Positions 45,829 through 55,412 of a stretch of 64,000 nt of DNA are shown here, piece after piece. How positions within the stretch are numbered: position 1 is the stretch's first letter; every line of letters starts with the position of its first letter. The notes below the pieces were generated by a model that saw only the letters and a program-made list of their open reading frames with translations, did not search any database and was not told where the DNA came from. The position numbers and the translations under genes were made by a program. This stretch comes from Lachnospiraceae bacterium (GTDB taxonomy: Bacteria > Bacillota > Clostridia > Lachnospirales > Lachnospiraceae): assembly GCA_022794265.1 (NCBI GenBank), contig JAAWEK010000003.1:372001-436000 (forward strand), read 5' to 3'.

Positions 45829-47025
45829 CTACTCAAAAGAGTCCTTAATTTTATCAAACAGTCCCTTTTTCTTTTTTCCTTCTTCTTTTCCGCCCTTCTC
45901 CTCTTTTCCTTCTTTCCGGTTTTCCTTTCCAACATTCAGGCTTCCGCCCATAGCCTCGTCAAATGCCCGCAGTGCTTCTTTCTGTTCATTGGTCAGTCGT
46001 TCTGGTACCTGTATCACCAGTGTTACAATATGGTCACCCCGGATGGATTTATTTCTGAGGGTTGGGATTCCTTTTCCTCGCAATCTGACTTTGGTGCCGG
46101 TTTTGGTTCCCGGCTTGATGTTAAAGAGAACTTCTCCATCAATGGTCTTAATACGGATATCACCGCCCAGAGCTGCCTGGGCAAAAGTTATTGGCGACTC
46201 TGAGTAAACGGTATAATCCTGCCGCTCAAATACCGGATGACGGGAAATCACAACTTCTACCAGCAGGTCTCCACGCTCGCCACCATTTATCCCCGGTTCT
46301 CCTTTATCCCTGATTTTAATGCTCTGTCCGTTATCGATTCCGGCCGGAACCGTAATCTGTATCTTCTTTCTGACACTCTTATAACCGGTACCGTAACAAT
46401 CCGGACATTTATCTTTGACAATCTTTCCTTTTCCTTTACAATCCGGACAGGTTTGTACATTCCGAACCATTCCAAACAGGGACTGCTGTGTATAAACCAC
46501 CTGCCCCTTTCCACCACATTTCGAACAGGTCTCCGGTGTGGTTCCGGCTTTTGCACCGCTTCCATGACAGGTGGCACATTCTTCTTTCAGAGTTATATCG
46601 ATTTCCTTTTCACACCCAAAAGCTGCCTCTTCAAAAGTAACACGGATACTGGTTCTTAAATTTGCACCTCTCTGCGGACCGTTATTGTTCCGGCGGCTTC
46701 TTCCGCCGCCAAACATACCTCCGAAAATATCACCGAAGATATCGCCCATATCGTCAAAATTAAAATCAAAACCGCCTGCTCCGCCTCCTGCTCCGCCTTC
46801 AAAAGCTGCATGGCCAAACTGATCATATCTCTGTCGTTTTTCAGCATCACTTAAAACTGCATAGGCTTCGCTTGCTTCTTTAAATTTTGCCTCAGCCTCT
46901 TTATCTCCGGGATTGGTATCAGGATGATACTTTTTTGCAAGTATGCGGTAGGCTTTTTTTATCGCTGCATCATCTGCGTTTCTGTCAACGCCCAGCACTT
47001 CGTAGTAATCTCTTTTATCTGCCAT
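45829..47025 (-). CDS. dnaJ: Chaperone DnaJ
   Basis: DnaJ delivers clients to DnaK and stimulates its ATPase. The start at 47025 ([16 protein letters not shown]) has GGGGAA upstream and is preferred to 47067; 398 residues. The J-domain has HPD in [16 protein letters not shown] Gly/Phe-rich region follows, then four zinc-binding CxxCxGxG repeats ([32 protein letters not shown]) at about residues 148-220, then the C-terminal substrate domains. The last about 45 residues are an unusual Lys/Glu/Gly-rich tail ending FDKIKDSFE. Last gene of the hrcA-grpE-dnaK-dnaJ operon. Confidence 0.97.
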   Translation of the reverse strand: MADKRDYYEVLGVDRNADDAAIKKAYRILAKKYHPDTNPGDKEAEAKFKEASEAYAVLSDAEKRQRYDQFGHAAFEGGAGGGAGGFDFNFDDMGDIFGDIFGGMFGGGRSRRNNNGPQRGANLRTSIRVTFEEAAFGCEKEIDITLKEECATCHGSGAKAGTTPETCSKCGGKGQVVYTQQSLFGMVRNVQTCPDCKGKGKIVKDKCPDCYGTGYKSVRKKIQITVPAGIDNGQSIKIRDKGEPGINGGERGDLLVEVVISRHPVFERQDYTVYSESPITFAQAALGGDIRIKTIDGEVLFNIKPGTKTGTKVRLRGKGIPTLRNKSIRGDHIVTLVIQVPERLTNEQKEALRAFDEAMGGSLNVGKENRKEGKEEKGGKEEGKKKKGLFDKIKDSFE

Positions 47026-47066
47026 AATAATTCCCCTGACTTTAATAATATAATGTAATACGTGCA

Positions 47067-47093
47067 AAGTCTGACTGTTTACCAGTCAGACTT
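47067..47093 (-). other. Hairpin between dnaK and dnaJ
   Basis: Perfect 11-base arms (AAGTCTGACTG and CAGTCAGACTT) enclose a 5-base loop in the 104-base gap between dnaK and dnaJ. No T-run follows on either strand. A stem here may set relative expression of the two genes by partial termination or by protecting the upstream dnaK mRNA from decay. Confidence 0.8.
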
Positions 47094-47129
47094 ACACCCT
47101 TGTTAAAAGTTCATAAAACGCTTTGTTAA

Positions 47130-49097
<1,968 letters not shown>

Positions 49098-49107
49098 TCA
49101 TCAGGCT

Positions 49108-49770
49108 TTAATTTGCCACCTTAACCATACTATGACGTACTACAGATTCTTTATACATATAACCTTTCTGAAGTACCTCAATGACCTCATTATCTCCATA
49201 CGTTTCATCTTCCACATGCATAACCGCATTATGGAGATTCGGATCAAATTCTCTGCCTTCCGCTTCAATTTCACTGACACCACACTCATTTAATGTAGTT
49301 AGAAGCTGTTTATAAATCTTATCCATACCTTCTGCAAACGGTGTATTCTTTTCTTCTTCCGAAACAGCTTTGAATCCTCGTTCAAAATTATCTACCACCG
49401 GCAATATTTTTTCTATGATATCTTTTGCACCGATTTCATACATGGAAGCTTTTTCTTTTTCGGAACGTTTACGGAAATTATCAAATTCAGCAAAGGTTCT
49501 CTTATATTTATCCGTCAGTTCCTCAATCAACTCATCTTTCTTATCTTTTTTCCTGTCCTTTTTAAAAAAGCCCTTTTTCTCACCTTCTTTGGAATCGGCT
49601 GTCTTTCCGGTCATTTCTTCCTCTTCCGTATTCTCCTGCACATCTCCCAAATCAGCTGCTGGTTCTTCACTTAATCCGTCGGATTCATTTTCCGGTTCTG
49701 TACTTATTGTTTCTTCATTCTTCATAGTTTCTTCATTCTCTTGATTATCATTCATTTTATTATCTGCCAA
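49108..49770 (-). CDS. grpE: Nucleotide exchange factor GrpE
   Basis: GrpE drives ADP release from DnaK. A TTG at 49770 stands 8 bases after AAGGTGG and gives 220 residues; the track to 49794 is longer and less likely, and an ATG at 49755 is further from the site. An acidic disordered N-terminal third (Glu/Asp-rich, residues 5-60) precedes a long helix (DELIEELTDKYKRTFAEFDNFRKRSE). The compact beta-domain follows, ending in VIEVLQKGYMYKESVVRHSMVKVA. Second gene of the heat-shock operon. Confidence 0.95.
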   Translation of the reverse strand: MADNKMNDNQENEETMKNEETISTEPENESDGLSEEPAADLGDVQENTEEEEMTGKTADSKEGEKKGFFKKDRKKDKKDELIEELTDKYKRTFAEFDNFRKRSEKEKASMYEIGAKDIIEKILPVVDNFERGFKAVSEEEKNTPFAEGMDKIYKQLLTTLNECGVSEIEAEGREFDPNLHNAVMHVEDETYGDNEVIEVLQKGYMYKESVVRHSMVKVAN

Positions 49771-49827
49771 TCTTATTACCACCTTTCTATACATCTGTAT
49801 GTTATAATTATAACTCTTAATGATTCT

Positions 49828-50883
49828 TTAAATCTGTTTTTTAAAAGCTTCATCCAATTGAGTTTTTACAGTCTTTAGTGTTTCCACTACTTTTTCATAA
49901 TCCATCCGCTTCGGACCGATAATTCCGATTGTTCCCTGTACTCCTTCTTCTATTTCATAAGTAGCCGTAACAACACTGCAGTCCTTCATCGTCTGAACCG
50001 GTGTTTCATTTCCGATATATACCTGTATCCCATTACCCTCTGCATGTTCCATGGTATCAATGACCAAATCCGTTAGCATTTTTTTCTCTTCAAATGTACT
50101 GATAATCTCCTGAGCCTTTGTATTATCACTTAATTCCGGATATTTAAATATATTGGTAGCTCCGCTGGTATATATTTTCAATTCTTCATCGCCAGCCAGC
50201 GCCAATCCAATGGCATCGATGATATCTCTTACCAATTCCATCTGTTCCATCGCCTGACCAGTCATTTTTGATATAATTCCAATATTCATTTCTTCCAGTG
50301 TCAGCCCGTTCAGACTGCTGTTAAACAAAATGTTAAGCTTCAGAAGTATCTCATTATCAATTTCTTCTTTCAGCGGAATAATCCGGTTTCGAATGATATT
50401 CCCTTCCAAAACTACCACACATAACAGTTTATCTTCCTCCAGCATGGACAACTGAATAAATTTCAGTTTCTTGGAATTGCTAAGTCTCGGTGCGCTGATC
50501 ATAGTGGCATAATTCGTATTGTTTGCAAGAAGTTTTGCTGTATTCTGCAAAAGTTCTTCCACCTTTTCCACCTTTTCAACAAGAAATCCTTTCATGTCTT
50601 CCAGGTCTTTTTCTTTCTCATTCAGTTCAGACATCTTCTGTTCCATCATATTATCTACATACAAACGGTAGCCTTTATCTGATGGAATCCGTCCGGCTGA
50701 GGTATGAGGCTGTAAGATATAGCCCATTTCTTCCAAATCAGACATTTCATTTCGAATTGTTGCAGAACTCAGTTTCAAATCAGTGTCCTTGGAAATTGTT
50801 CTGGAACCCACAGGTTCTCCTGTTTCAAGGTAATTCCGAATAATAGCCTTTAATATTTTAAGTTTTCTATCATCAAGTTCCAT
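49828..50883 (-). CDS. hrcA: Heat-inducible transcription repressor HrcA
   Basis: HrcA binds the CIRCE operator and represses the heat-shock operon. The start at 50883 (MELDDRKLKILKAIIRNYLE) has AAAGGTG upstream and gives 351 residues. The N-terminal winged helix has TDLKLSSATIRNEMSDLEEMGYI and the HrcA motif PHTSAGRIPSDKGYRLYVD. A GAF-like middle domain and C-terminal part (GTIGIIGPKRMDYEKVVETL) follow. First gene of its own regulated operon, 67 bases after a perfect CIRCE. Confidence 0.97.
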   Translation of the reverse strand: MELDDRKLKILKAIIRNYLETGEPVGSRTISKDTDLKLSSATIRNEMSDLEEMGYILQPHTSAGRIPSDKGYRLYVDNMMEQKMSELNEKEKDLEDMKGFLVEKVEKVEELLQNTAKLLANNTNYATMISAPRLSNSKKLKFIQLSMLEEDKLLCVVVLEGNIIRNRIIPLKEEIDNEILLKLNILFNSSLNGLTLEEMNIGIISKMTGQAMEQMELVRDIIDAIGLALAGDEELKIYTSGATNIFKYPELSDNTKAQEIISTFEEKKMLTDLVIDTMEHAEGNGIQVYIGNETPVQTMKDCSVVTATYEIEEGVQGTIGIIGPKRMDYEKVVETLKTVKTQLDEAFKKQI

Positions 50884-50949
50884 GCACACCTTTCCTTTCT
50901 CTGATGTCTCAAACATGAGTCTGATGTTTTACACTTATATTTTGTTTTG

Positions 50950-50976
50950 TTAGCACTCACCTTGAAAGAGTGCTAA
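50950..50976 (-). promoter_or_regulatory. CIRCE operator of the heat-shock operon
   Basis: TTAGCACTC, nine spacer bases, GAGTGCTAA: both arms match the consensus perfectly. It lies 67-93 bases upstream of the hrcA start and downstream of the -10 box, so HrcA bound here would block transcription start or escape. Confidence 0.97.
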
Positions 50977-50988
50977 TTTCTATTACAT

Positions 50989-51017
50989 AAAATAGCACTC
51001 CTACATCAATTTGTCAA
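50989..51017 (-). promoter_or_regulatory. Sigma-A promoter of the hrcA-grpE-dnaK-dnaJ operon
   Basis: On the minus strand a consensus TTGACA (51012-51017), a 17-base spacer and TATTTT (50989-50994). A CIRCE-like half-arm GAGTGCTA (50993-51000) overlaps the upstream edge of the -10 box. The rest of the gap 51018-51100, between this and the DHH gene, is AT-rich with nothing recognised. Confidence 0.75.
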
Positions 51018-51100
51018 TATATTTTTTTGTATTTTTTAATTTTATTTTTCAGACCAGTATTCAATCCTCCCCTGTATTCCGGAAAACCGGACACGAAAAT

Positions 51101-52087
51101 TCACCGGATAGCATTGCACCCTTTATGCAACACTTTCAGAAACCTTTGCTCAATCACTTTTTCTATATTCAAATTCTCACATAACCGTTCTCTAGAATCA
51201 GAAAACAATAATCCTCCAGCCATTGCCGCATGTCCGCCGCCATTGCCGATTCCCTCCAATGCATTTGATACCAGCATTCCTGCATGAACATCATCCATCA
51301 TACTTCTGACTGAAAATTTATAACCTCCGTTTCTGTCCGCATATACAACAGAGCCTGATACTTCATTCAGGGATAAAATAAACTCGGATATCATAGCAAT
51401 CAATGCATCGTTGCAGCTGAAAGGTATATACACAAATCCAATCCCATCAATAATATGAATGTTCTCGATTGCAGCACCATATGCTTTCAAATCGCCCAGT
51501 TCCATTGTATTCACCCATAACTTCATTATTTTATGATTATCCGCCTGTCGGTGTAAATATCCGAACATCTCAATATCAAGTTCCGTTACCCCTCTGGACA
51601 TGGAAGAAGTATCCATACGAAGCCCGTATAAAAGTGCAGTTGCGACATCTGTATCCATATCCGTTCCACTTTCATAATAATAATGTGCCACAATACTGGA
51701 ACAGGCTCCCACGATCCGAATATCCGAAAATTTATAATTGCATTGGATAAATGTGGGATGATGGTCAATACATGCCACCTCATCGCCAATCAAATCAGTA
51801 AAATTTGCATTGTATTTCTGGCCATCAACGGTTACTATATAATCTTCTTTCTTCATATCTCTGCACTCCGATGCTGGATAAATTTCCATGCCAAACTCCA
51901 TAACCATACGTTTTGCAGAAAGTGTATCCAGACTTCCGTCATAACATAACTTCGTCTCCACACCATATTTTTTCAAAAACTGCTGCAGACCGTAAGCACT
52001 TGCCAAAGCATCCGGATCCGGAAAGTTATGGGTCTGGAGATATGTTTTATGTCCTGTTAAAAGTTCCGTTAAAGCTTTCCATTTCAC
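51101..52087 (-). CDS. DHH/DHHA1 family phosphoesterase (NrnA-like)
   Basis: DHH phosphoesterases of the NrnA group hydrolyse short oligoribonucleotides, pAp or cyclic-dinucleotide products. The 328 residues begin at GTG (KWKALTELLTG) with AAAGGA upstream. Metal ligands lie in THNFPDPDALASAYGL near residue 20, TVDGQKYNA near residue 85 and CIDHHPTFIQ near residue 105, the DHH motif. The DHHA1 part has GNGGGHAAMAGGLLF near residue 285. The substrate is not resolvable from sequence; the length fits NrnA rather than RecJ or GdpP. Confidence 0.85.
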   Translation of the reverse strand: MKWKALTELLTGHKTYLQTHNFPDPDALASAYGLQQFLKKYGVETKLCYDGSLDTLSAKRMVMEFGMEIYPASECRDMKKEDYIVTVDGQKYNANFTDLIGDEVACIDHHPTFIQCNYKFSDIRIVGACSSIVAHYYYESGTDMDTDVATALLYGLRMDTSSMSRGVTELDIEMFGYLHRQADNHKIMKLWVNTMELGDLKAYGAAIENIHIIDGIGFVYIPFSCNDALIAMISEFILSLNEVSGSVVYADRNGGYKFSVRSMMDDVHAGMLVSNALEGIGNGGGHAAMAGGLLFSDSRERLCENLNIEKVIEQRFLKVLHKGCNAIR

Positions 52088-52127
52088 TTCTGAAAATTCC
52101 TTTCTTTATCTTTCATGTATATTATAT

Positions 52128-52166
52128 GATTGCGAAACTTCTGACCTGTGACTATGAGTTTCGCAA
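52128..52166. repeat. Palindromic repeat, copy 1 (short form)
   Basis: A 39-base element between dut and the DHH gene, with inverted ends TTGCGAAACT and AGTTTCGCAA. Its reverse complement matches copy 3 (58051-58091) at all but one position. The central part (CTGACCTGTGACTATGAG in this orientation) is not palindromic, so it would form a stem of about 10 pairs with a loop of about 17 bases. Confidence 0.9.
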
Positions 52167-52170
52167 ATGT

Positions 52171-52605
52171 TTATCGTTTTCCGGTACTTCCGATTCCTCC
52201 CCTGTTTTCGCCATTCAGTGCTTCTACTTCCTCAAACTCTACCTTTGGCTGATGTTCCATAATTCTGAACTGACAAATCCGGTCATTTACTTCTACTACC
52301 GTATCCCGCATGGCAATTGCCGGAAAATAAAACCAGTCCTCTGGTCCACAGTAACTCTCATCCACAACTCCCACAGAATTTGCCTGAATAATCCCAAAAT
52401 TTTTATATGTACTGCTTCGTGGTGCGATATGGGCTTCATATCCGTCCGGCAACTGCATTGCGACGCCAAGATTAATTAATTTAAACTCTCCTTTTTTTAA
52501 TTCCACACGCTCTGCCGAACGCAAATCAATCCAGTCGGATTTTCCGTCTATATACCTCAGACGTTCTATTTCATCACTTAAATATTGAATCATTATTTTT
52601 TTCAT
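52171..52605 (-). CDS. dut: dUTP diphosphatase (dUTPase)
   Basis: dUTPase removes dUTP, keeping uracil out of DNA and making dUMP for thymidylate synthesis. The 144 residues form the trimeric beta-barrel type. Motif 1 appears as [16 protein letters not shown], motif 2 as [11 protein letters not shown], motif 3 as [16 protein letters not shown], motif 4 as RICQFRIME and motif 5 as [11 protein letters not shown]. The first Asp-containing motif is somewhat divergent. Palindromic repeats flank the gene on both sides. Confidence 0.92.
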   Translation of the reverse strand: MKKIMIQYLSDEIERLRYIDGKSDWIDLRSAERVELKKGEFKLINLGVAMQLPDGYEAHIAPRSSTYKNFGIIQANSVGVVDESYCGPEDWFYFPAIAMRDTVVEVNDRICQFRIMEHQPKVEFEEVEALNGENRGGIGSTGKR

Positions 52606-52648
52606 ACTGTAAATACAATTCCTTTCTATTTATTATTTTAATCAGGCG

Positions 52649-52809
52649 ATTGCGAAACTCATAGTTACAGGTCAGAAGTTTCAACGACTTGCGACTTTAG
52701 ACGAACAATTTTGGTTTCTTTGCCCGCTGTATGCGAACAAGAAGGCCGAAATTGTCCGGCTAACGGAATGAGAGCGAAATTTCTGACCTGTAACTATGAG
52801 TTTCGCAAT
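52649..52809. mobile_element. MITE-like 161-base element with 34-base terminal inverted repeats (copy 2)
   Basis: The ends are inverted repeats: attgcgaaactcatagttac at 52649 recurs inverted as gtaactatgagtttcgcaat ending at 52809, and the match continues to 34 bases with one mismatch (52649-52682 and 52776-52809). A second, imperfect inverted repeat lies inside (acaattttgg near 52707 against ccgaaattgt near 52746). Each terminal repeat corresponds to one short element of the type seen in copies 1 and 3. There is no coding content. The gap between dut and argH (52606-53004) otherwise contains the argH promoter. Confidence 0.85.
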
Positions 52810-52920
52810 TACCTGTAATATTCTAATTATAGCATATACCTTGAGAAAGAAAAAGGCAGCATTCTTCCTCGATAGTATAATTATAATAGCTACAAAACCC
52901 TTTTCCAATTCTTTTAATTA

Positions 52921-52929
52921 TGTTATAAT
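52921..52929 (+). promoter_or_regulatory. Extended -10 promoter of argH
   Basis: TGTTATAAT, a consensus -10 hexamer with an upstream TG, lies about 75 bases before the argH ATG. The -35 region 17 bases upstream (TTTTCC) is poor. No obvious ARG box was recognised. Confidence 0.55.
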
Positions 52930-53004
52930 CGACCATGGTTTATTGTTATATGTTAAAACGATATGAAAATTTCAGATATTACACAGGAAAGGCAGGAATC
53001 TATT

Positions 53005-54378
53005 ATGAAATTATGGGGCGGACGTTTCACCAAAGAAACCAACCGGTTAGTTCATAACTTCAATGCATCTATTTCATTTGACCAAAAATTTTATAAACAG
53101 GATATACGGGGAAGCATTGCCCATGTTACCATGCTGGCAAAACAGGGAATTTTATCCGACGAAGACCGGGATATCATTATAAACGGATTAGAAAACATTT
53201 TATCCGATATCGAAAACGGAACACTGGATTTTTCACCGGAGTCCGAAGATATACACAGTTTTATAGAACAAAATCTGATTGAACGTGTAGGCGAAGCGGG
53301 CAAACGGTTACATACGGGCCGCAGCCGGAACGACCAGGTAGCCCTGGACATGAAACTTTACACCAGGGATGAACTGGATGAAATTGACGGTTTATTAAAA
53401 AACCTTTTAGTTTCTGTATTAAAAGTTATGGAAGATAATTTAGAAACATATATGCCAGGATTTACCCATTTGCAAAAAGCTCAGCCCATTACTCTCGCAC
53501 ACCATTTTGGCGCCTATTTTGAAATGTTCCGTCGGGACAGAAGCCGGATCAGCGACATCCGTTCCAGAATGAATCTCTGTCCGCTAGGTTCCGGAGCCCT
53601 TGCCGGCACCACATACCCTCTGGACAGGGATTATACTGCTTCTCTTCTGGAATTTGACGGTCCGACCCTGAACAGTATGGATTCTGTATCTGACCGGGAT
53701 TATCTGATTGAACTGCTCTCAGCTCTATCTACCATTATGATGCATTTAAGCCGGTTCAGCGAGGAAATTATTATCTGGAATTCCAATGAATACCGTTTTG
53801 TGGAAATTGACGATTCCTACAGTACTGGCAGCAGTATCATGCCTCAAAAAAAGAATCCGGATATTGCAGAGCTGGTACGCGGCAAAACTGGACGTGTCTA
53901 CGGCGCACTTATGTCACTACTTACCACAATGAAAGGAATTCCTCTGGCATATAATAAAGATATGCAAGAAGATAAAGAACTCTCTTTCGATGCCATTGAC
54001 ACGGTAAAAGGATGTATCACCCTGTTTACCGGAATGATAGACACCATGAAATTTAATCGGTCAGTGATGGAATCCAGCGCCAAAAACGGATTTACCAATG
54101 CCACGGATGCCGCAGACTATCTGGTAAATCACGGCGTACCGTTCCGGGATGCACATGGGATTGTGGGACAGCTTGTACTGTTCTGTATAGAAAAAAATAT
54201 TTCTCTGGACGATATGTCACTGGAAGAATTCCAGGCAATCAGTCCCGTATTTGAAGAAGATATCTATGAAGCCATCAGTCTGAAGACCTGTGTGGAAAAA
54301 CGAACCACCATCGGCGCTCCGGGCAGAGAAGCAATGAGCCGTGTCATAGAAAACTGCAAAGATTATCTGAATCTGTAA
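53005..54378 (+). CDS. argH: Argininosuccinate lyase
   Basis: ArgH splits argininosuccinate into arginine and fumarate, the last step of arginine synthesis. The ATG at 53005 ([20 protein letters not shown]) is chosen over 52963 on family alignment; AGGA lies about 8 bases upstream. The 457 residues are the normal length. The lyase signature [15 protein letters not shown] is at about residues 276-290, [18 protein letters not shown] near residue 110 and the catalytic His segment [18 protein letters not shown] near residue 155. It stands alone without argG, on the opposite strand from its neighbours. Confidence 0.97.
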   Translation: MKLWGGRFTKETNRLVHNFNASISFDQKFYKQDIRGSIAHVTMLAKQGILSDEDRDIIINGLENILSDIENGTLDFSPESEDIHSFIEQNLIERVGEAGKRLHTGRSRNDQVALDMKLYTRDELDEIDGLLKNLLVSVLKVMEDNLETYMPGFTHLQKAQPITLAHHFGAYFEMFRRDRSRISDIRSRMNLCPLGSGALAGTTYPLDRDYTASLLEFDGPTLNSMDSVSDRDYLIELLSALSTIMMHLSRFSEEIIIWNSNEYRFVEIDDSYSTGSSIMPQKKNPDIAELVRGKTGRVYGALMSLLTTMKGIPLAYNKDMQEDKELSFDAIDTVKGCITLFTGMIDTMKFNRSVMESSAKNGFTNATDAADYLVNHGVPFRDAHGIVGQLVLFCIEKNISLDDMSLEEFQAISPVFEEDIYEAISLKTCVEKRTTIGAPGREAMSRVIENCKDYLNL

Positions 54379-54379
54379 C

Positions 54380-54426
54380 AAAAACGGACAAGGAGCAGAA
54401 ATTCTGCCATTCCTTGTCCGTTTTTC
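54380..54426. terminator. Bidirectional terminator between argH and mscS
   Basis: Arms AAAAACGGACAAGGA and TCCTTGTCCGTTTTT enclose a loop, itself partly paired (GCAGAA/TTCTGC). T-runs occur on both strands, so it can end both argH (plus) and the converging mscS gene (minus). Confidence 0.93.
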
Positions 54427-54428
54427 TT

Positions 54429-55370
54429 CTAATTATCCAAATGCACCACCAGCTGATTAAAGGGAATTTCAATTCCTTTTTCATCAAAAATTTTTTTAAT
54501 CCCCTCAGTCAAATCAAACTTAACAGTCCAGTAATCGGACGTCTGACACCAAACCCGAAGTCCCAGCGTTACCTGGCTGGAATCCAGATTGCTGACAAAG
54601 GAAAATATTTCTTCTTCTTTCAATATCAGTGAGTGATTGTTTGCAAGGTTTTCCATTTCCATCTTTGCTACCGAAATATCTGCAGAATAGCTGATGCCTA
54701 CTTCAATATCTACCCGTCTTTTTTCAAAAGCAGAGGCATTGGTAAGACTGCTGTTTGACAGATTTCCATTGGGAATCACAACTTTTTTATTATCTGGTGT
54801 AATCAGCGTGGTATAACAGATATCTATCTGCTGAACAGTTCCTTCCCTTCCGGTTCCGCTTTCCGAAATATAATCTCCTACCTTAAAAGGCTTCATCAGA
54901 AGTATCAGCACACCGCCGGCAAAATTGGATAAACTGCCCTGAAATGCCAAACCCAGAGCCAGACCTGCCGAACCAATAACAGCTATAAACGATGTCGTCT
55001 CAATTCCCAGCTGACCGCATATAGTAATTGCAAGAATCACAAATAAGATTGTTTTGATTAAAGAAAGTAAAAATTTCTTTACACTGATTTCCATATTTGC
55101 TTTATCAAAAAACTTATTACATATTTTTAATAAACATCGTATCAGTATTTTTCCAAATCCAAATATTACTATGGCAATCAGGATATTGATTCCGAAATTA
55201 ATAATGGAAGGTACCATATTTTCCAAATGGTCCAAAAACTGATTGGCCTTTTCAACCGTTTCCTTTAATGATTCACCAATGACTTCTGTGGCCGGCTCCG
55301 TGGCCCCATCCACAGAAGTCTCTGCTATATCGGCTGCTGCCTTTATAATTCTATCCGCCAGCATTATCAA
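54429..55370 (-). CDS. mscS: Small-conductance mechanosensitive channel MscS family
   Basis: MscS channels open under membrane tension and release solutes during osmotic downshift. The 313 residues probably start at TTG (55370), 8 bases after AAAGGA; an ATG two codons later is possible. Helices lie at about residues 53-75, 98-118 and the pore helix TM3 near 125-155 (GSAGLALGLAFQGSLSNFAGG), with its Gly/Ala packing. The beta-domain has FKVGDYIS and TLITPDNKKVVIPNGNLSNSSLTN. The vestibule ends in a region with LGLRVWCQTSDYW. Normal length. Confidence 0.95.
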   Translation of the reverse strand: MIMLADRIIKAAADIAETSVDGATEPATEVIGESLKETVEKANQFLDHLENMVPSIINFGINILIAIVIFGFGKILIRCLLKICNKFFDKANMEISVKKFLLSLIKTILFVILAITICGQLGIETTSFIAVIGSAGLALGLAFQGSLSNFAGGVLILLMKPFKVGDYISESGTGREGTVQQIDICYTTLITPDNKKVVIPNGNLSNSSLTNASAFEKRRVDIEVGISYSADISVAKMEMENLANNHSLILKEEEIFSFVSNLDSSQVTLGLRVWCQTSDYWTVKFDLTEGIKKIFDEKGIEIPFNQLVVHLDN

Positions 55371-55412
55371 AATAATATCCTTTCTTCTATTGTATTTATT
55401 TCAGCAATTCTC

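Noticed and set aside
52681-52908. Minus-strand frame of 75 codons between dut and argH
   Set aside because: It is formed by the MITE-like palindrome and AT-rich flank, with no ribosome binding site or recognisable protein.
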